Assembly (NCBI GenBank): GCA_038238115.1
Contig: JBBRYB010000120.1
Span: 1 to 7,703, forward strand
Direction: 5' to 3'
DNA from: JBBRYB01 sp038238115
Lineage (GTDB): Bacteria > Actinomycetota > Actinomycetes > Propionibacteriales > Nocardioidaceae
Length of the DNA stretch: 7,703 bases
Below are positions 6,145 through 7,703 of the stretch, piece after piece; the first letter of the stretch is position 1; the number at the start of each line of letters is the position of its first letter. The position numbers and the translations under genes were made by a program. A model generated the notes under the pieces. It was not told where the DNA came from and ran no database searches. It worked only from the letters and a program-made list of their open reading frames with translations.

Positions 6145-6155
6145 AGGTTTGAGCG

Positions 6156-6218
6156 ATGAAGGGTATGGCCCTGGCTTCGAAGGACCTGGAGCGGCGGCGA
6201 AGGCGCGCCGACCGATGA
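6156..6218 (+). CDS. Possible 20-residue leader peptide or start of a broken gene
   Basis: AAGGAGG at 6141-6147 is one of the best Shine-Dalgarno sequences in the window and stands 8 bases before the ATG at 6156. The frame encodes only MKGMALASKDLERRRRRADR and stops with TGA at 6216-6218. That TGA overlaps the ATG of the next short frame (6215). It could be a leader peptide, or the intact 5' end of a gene whose body has been lost. The basic C-terminal run has no recognisable function. Low confidence that this is a functional product. Confidence 0.3.
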   Translation: MKGMALASKDLERRRRRADR

Positions 6219-6364
6219 CCAACGCCCCGGCTGAGGCGCCGGTCCGACGCACGGGTGAACGCTCAACGAGCCCGCTGCATGCCATGCCCCCCTCACGACG
6301 ACGCTGGCGCGTAGCGGGTTGGTTCTTGGTGGGAACACGGTTCTCGATCCGGAGCCCATGTTGA
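6215..6364 (+). CDS. Possible 49-residue ORF, probably the N-terminal remnant of a damaged gene
   Basis: It begins with an ATG that overlaps the TGA of the preceding 20-codon frame (ATGA), as in translationally coupled genes, and starts MTNAPAEAPVRRTG. It contains a basic stretch followed by a short hydrophobic segment (RRRWRVAGWFLVG), then ends at TGA 6362-6364. No known domain is visible. The coding pattern moves to another frame from about 6259 onward, so this may be the front of a gene interrupted by a frameshift or deletion. Confidence 0.25.
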   Translation: MTNAPAEAPVRRTGERSTSPLHAMPPSRRRWRVAGWFLVGTRFSIRSPC

Positions 6365-6465
6365 ACGTGTTCGGGGTCGGAACCGACTACGCGATGTACC
6401 ACGAGGAAGCGTTGATCGCGTCTGGCGCCATCCGCCGTTTCCGGACCGGTACGGTGTCGACATGA
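6259..6465 (+). pseudogene. 3' end of an unrecognised gene, stop overlaps the opine dehydrogenase start
   Basis: The frame is open from 6259 (after a TGA at 6256-6258) and reads like real protein from about 6307: ARSGLVLGGNTVLDPEPM, then LNVFGVGTDYAMYHEEALIA and SGAIRRFRTGTVST. It ends with TGA at 6463-6465, which overlaps the ATG of the opine dehydrogenase by ATGA. Such an overlap is typical of an operon partner, so a full gene probably once lay here. No start with a ribosome binding site serves this frame; the only ATG (6358) would give 35 residues. I cannot name the family. Upstream frames at 6156 and 6215 may be pieces of the same gene. Either a deletion removed the front, or a sequencing error hides a short intact gene. 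Confidence 0.5.
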
Positions 6466-7538
6466 ACGTCACGGTCGTCGGCTCGGGCAACGGTGGTCTG
6501 GCGACCGCCTTCGACTTCGCGCTCCACGGGCACACTGTGGGACTCTTTGACACGGCTCATTTCCCCGACCATGTCGAAGAGGTCGCGGCCTCCGGGGGCA
6601 TACACGCGACTGGTGAGATCGAGGGCTTCGCGGAGGTCGCCTACTCCGGTCACGACCCAGCGTCCGCCCTGGAGGGCGCCGAGCTGATCGTGCTGGTCGG
6701 TCCGGCGTACAGCACCCAGCACCAGGCAGAATCTGTCGCGCCGCACCTGGTGCCGGGGCAGGCCGTGCTGATCTGCCCGGGCTCGTGCGCGGGTGCGATC
6801 ACCTTCAAGCGCGCCGCCGGCCTTGCCCTGGATGACGCAACGATCACGGTGGGCGAGACCAGCACACTGCCGTACGCCGTTCGGATCGTTGCGCCGGGGC
6901 GCATCAACGTCTTTCACAAGCTCGGCGGCGGTGTGTACGTCGCCGGCCTCCCCCGATCGGGCACCGACCGGCTGCTGTCGATGATCCAGGACGTGTATCC
7001 CGGGACGGAAGCCGCCGACAGCGTCTTCCAGACGACCCTGCAGAACGGCAACCCGGTGATCCACCCTGCCGTGACGCTCCTCAACGCTGGCCTCATCGAG
7101 CGGACCGCCGGTGCCTTCCTGTTCTACGAGGAAGGGATCACCGAGGCTGTGGGTAGGGCGATCGAGGCGGTGGACCAGGAGCGGCTGGCCATCGCCGGTG
7201 CGCTCGGGGTGCGGGTGCTGTCGGAGCCGGACCTCGGGGTGTTACAGGGATACATGCGTGAGGCGAACTACTCGACCGGTTACTCCACCGCCCCCGGCTT
7301 CTTGGGCATCGGCGCGCAGACGCAACTCGAGCATCGCTATCTGACCGAGGACATCGGCTACTCCTTGGTGTTCTTGACCGATCTGGCTGACCGGCTCGAT
7401 GTAGGCACTCCCACGATGGACGCGCTGATCACCATGGCGTCGGTCGTGTTGGCCCGGGATTTCCGGGCAGAGGCGAATCGAACCCTGTCGACCCTCGGTC
7501 TCGACGGTATGACGGCCAGCGAACTCGCCTCGCTCTGA
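6462..7538 (+). CDS. NAD(P)-dependent opine (octopine/nopaline) dehydrogenase family protein
   Basis: The product has 358 residues, the usual length for this family. Members reductively join an amino acid and an alpha-keto acid, or run the reverse reaction, using NAD(P)H in the cytoplasm. The N-terminus holds the Rossmann dinucleotide motif G7-S-G-N-G-G12 (VVGSGNGGLA), with a second-strand aspartate at 30 (LFD). Typical family motifs follow: GETSTLPYAVR (131-141), the catalytic-histidine region NPVIHPAVTLLNAG (197-210, His201), and HRYLTEDIGYSLV (291-303), part of the substrate pocket of the C-terminal helical domain. All key segments are present, so the enzyme is likely functional. The ATG is chosen because it starts the Rossmann strand directly and overlaps the stop of the preceding frame (ATGA); there is no strong Shine-Dalgarno of its own, which fits translational coupling. 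The physiological substrate pair cannot be read from sequence. The neighbours give no pathway, since the upstream partner is broken and an IS630 transposase lies downstream. Confidence 0.9.
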   Translation: MNVTVVGSGNGGLATAFDFALHGHTVGLFDTAHFPDHVEEVAASGGIHATGEIEGFAEVAYSGHDPASALEGAELIVLVGPAYSTQHQAESVAPHLVPGQAVLICPGSCAGAITFKRAAGLALDDATITVGETSTLPYAVRIVAPGRINVFHKLGGGVYVAGLPRSGTDRLLSMIQDVYPGTEAADSVFQTTLQNGNPVIHPAVTLLNAGLIERTAGAFLFYEEGITEAVGRAIEAVDQERLAIAGALGVRVLSEPDLGVLQGYMREANYSTGYSTAPGFLGIGAQTQLEHRYLTEDIGYSLVFLTDLADRLDVGTPTMDALITMASVVLARDFRAEANRTLSTLGLDGMTASELASL

Positions 7539-7542
7539 CGGC

Positions 7543-7563
7543 GACTGCCTCTTGTCAGCAGTC
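7543..7563. terminator. Weak hairpin after the opine dehydrogenase
   Basis: GACTGC (7543-7548) and GCAGTC (7558-7563) form a six-base stem with a nine-base loop, starting 4 bases after the stop codon. No T-tract follows. The right arm ends exactly where the IS630 gene's stop triplet begins, so it may be a terminator or a feature of the insertion site. Confidence 0.4.
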
Positions 7564-7703
7564 CTAGTGGCGCGTTGTTGAAGTTGTTGGACGGTTCGCC
7601 TTCTTGAGGATCTGGTCTGCGGTCTTGGTCCAGACGAACGGGTGGCAGCGGTCGTTCCAGCCGTCGATGAATGCCCGGATCTTGCGGTTGAGGTCGCGGA
7701 CGC
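7564..7703 (-). CDS. IS630-family transposase, C-terminal end only
   Basis: On the - strand the frame reads VRDLNRKIRAFIDGWNDRCH, then PFVWTKTADQILKKANRP and ends TTSTTRH with TAG at 7564-7566. The sequence FIDGWNDRCHPFVWTKTADQIL is characteristic of the C-terminus of actinobacterial IS630 transposases (DDE type, TA target). The catalytic DDE residues and the start lie outside the window, so integrity cannot be judged. The triplet CTA of the stop sits in CCTAGTGGCGCG, and in this family the stop often lies inside or beside the terminal inverted repeat; the element's end is therefore probably at about 7563-7566. It stands 25 bases after the opine dehydrogenase stop. Confidence 0.85.
   Translation of the reverse strand, partial: VRDLNRKIRAFIDGWNDRCHPFVWTKTADQILKKANRPTTSTTRH

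Noticed and set aside
6021..6402. - strand frames of 112 and 119 codons
   Set aside because: Compositions look random, and they lie opposite the better-supported gene tail that overlaps the opine dehydrogenase start.
6387..7064. 225-codon - strand frame opposite the opine dehydrogenase
   Set aside because: It is antisense to a gene with all expected motifs and shows no domain of its own.
1..7703. CRISPR arrays, tRNA or rRNA genes
   Set aside because: I saw no regularly spaced repeats, no tRNA-like cloverleaf and no rRNA sequence on either strand.

Overview
This is a high-GC window whose genes mostly start with ATG, GTG or TTG behind purine-rich ribosome binding sites. The content (Asp-box propeller, S53 peptidase, DUF222/HNH remnant, IS630 end, many proteins with Ala-rich signal peptides) points to an actinobacterial chromosome. 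I cannot name a genus.

Left part (1-4856): a group of exported proteins. A 5'-truncated Asp-box (BNR) beta-propeller protein on the + strand runs tail-to-tail into a small secreted protein of unknown function on the - strand; the two stop codons are separated by 2 bases. A degraded piece of a DUF222/HNH endonuclease follows on the + strand. Then comes a strong GC hairpin that can end transcription from both sides. Beyond it, two secreted proteins lie on the - strand: an S53 (sedolisin) peptidase and, upstream of it, a PQQ-type beta-propeller protein. Each of these two has its own readable promoter (17-base spacer), and each predicted mRNA begins with a small stem-loop.

Middle part (4857-6461): mostly decayed or non-coding DNA. 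It holds a metallophosphoesterase reduced to its first motif and its C-terminus, a ~400-base stretch with no convincing gene but two copies of a small palindrome, two very short ORFs behind a near-ideal Shine-Dalgarno, and the tail of an unrecognised gene whose stop codon overlaps the next start.

Right part (6462-7703): one intact gene of the octopine/nopaline (opine) dehydrogenase family, then, 25 bases after its stop, the C-terminal end of an IS630-family transposase on the - strand that runs off the window.

Taken together, this is an accessory region: intact secreted enzymes and one NAD(P)-dependent metabolic enzyme among three gene remnants and an insertion sequence. The exported proteins suggest breakdown or binding of extracellular polymers, but no shared pathway can be proved from the sequence. 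I did not find a clear new multi-gene system. The most interesting leads are the broken gene coupled to the opine dehydrogenase and the paired promoter/5' stem-loop arrangement of the two secreted genes.
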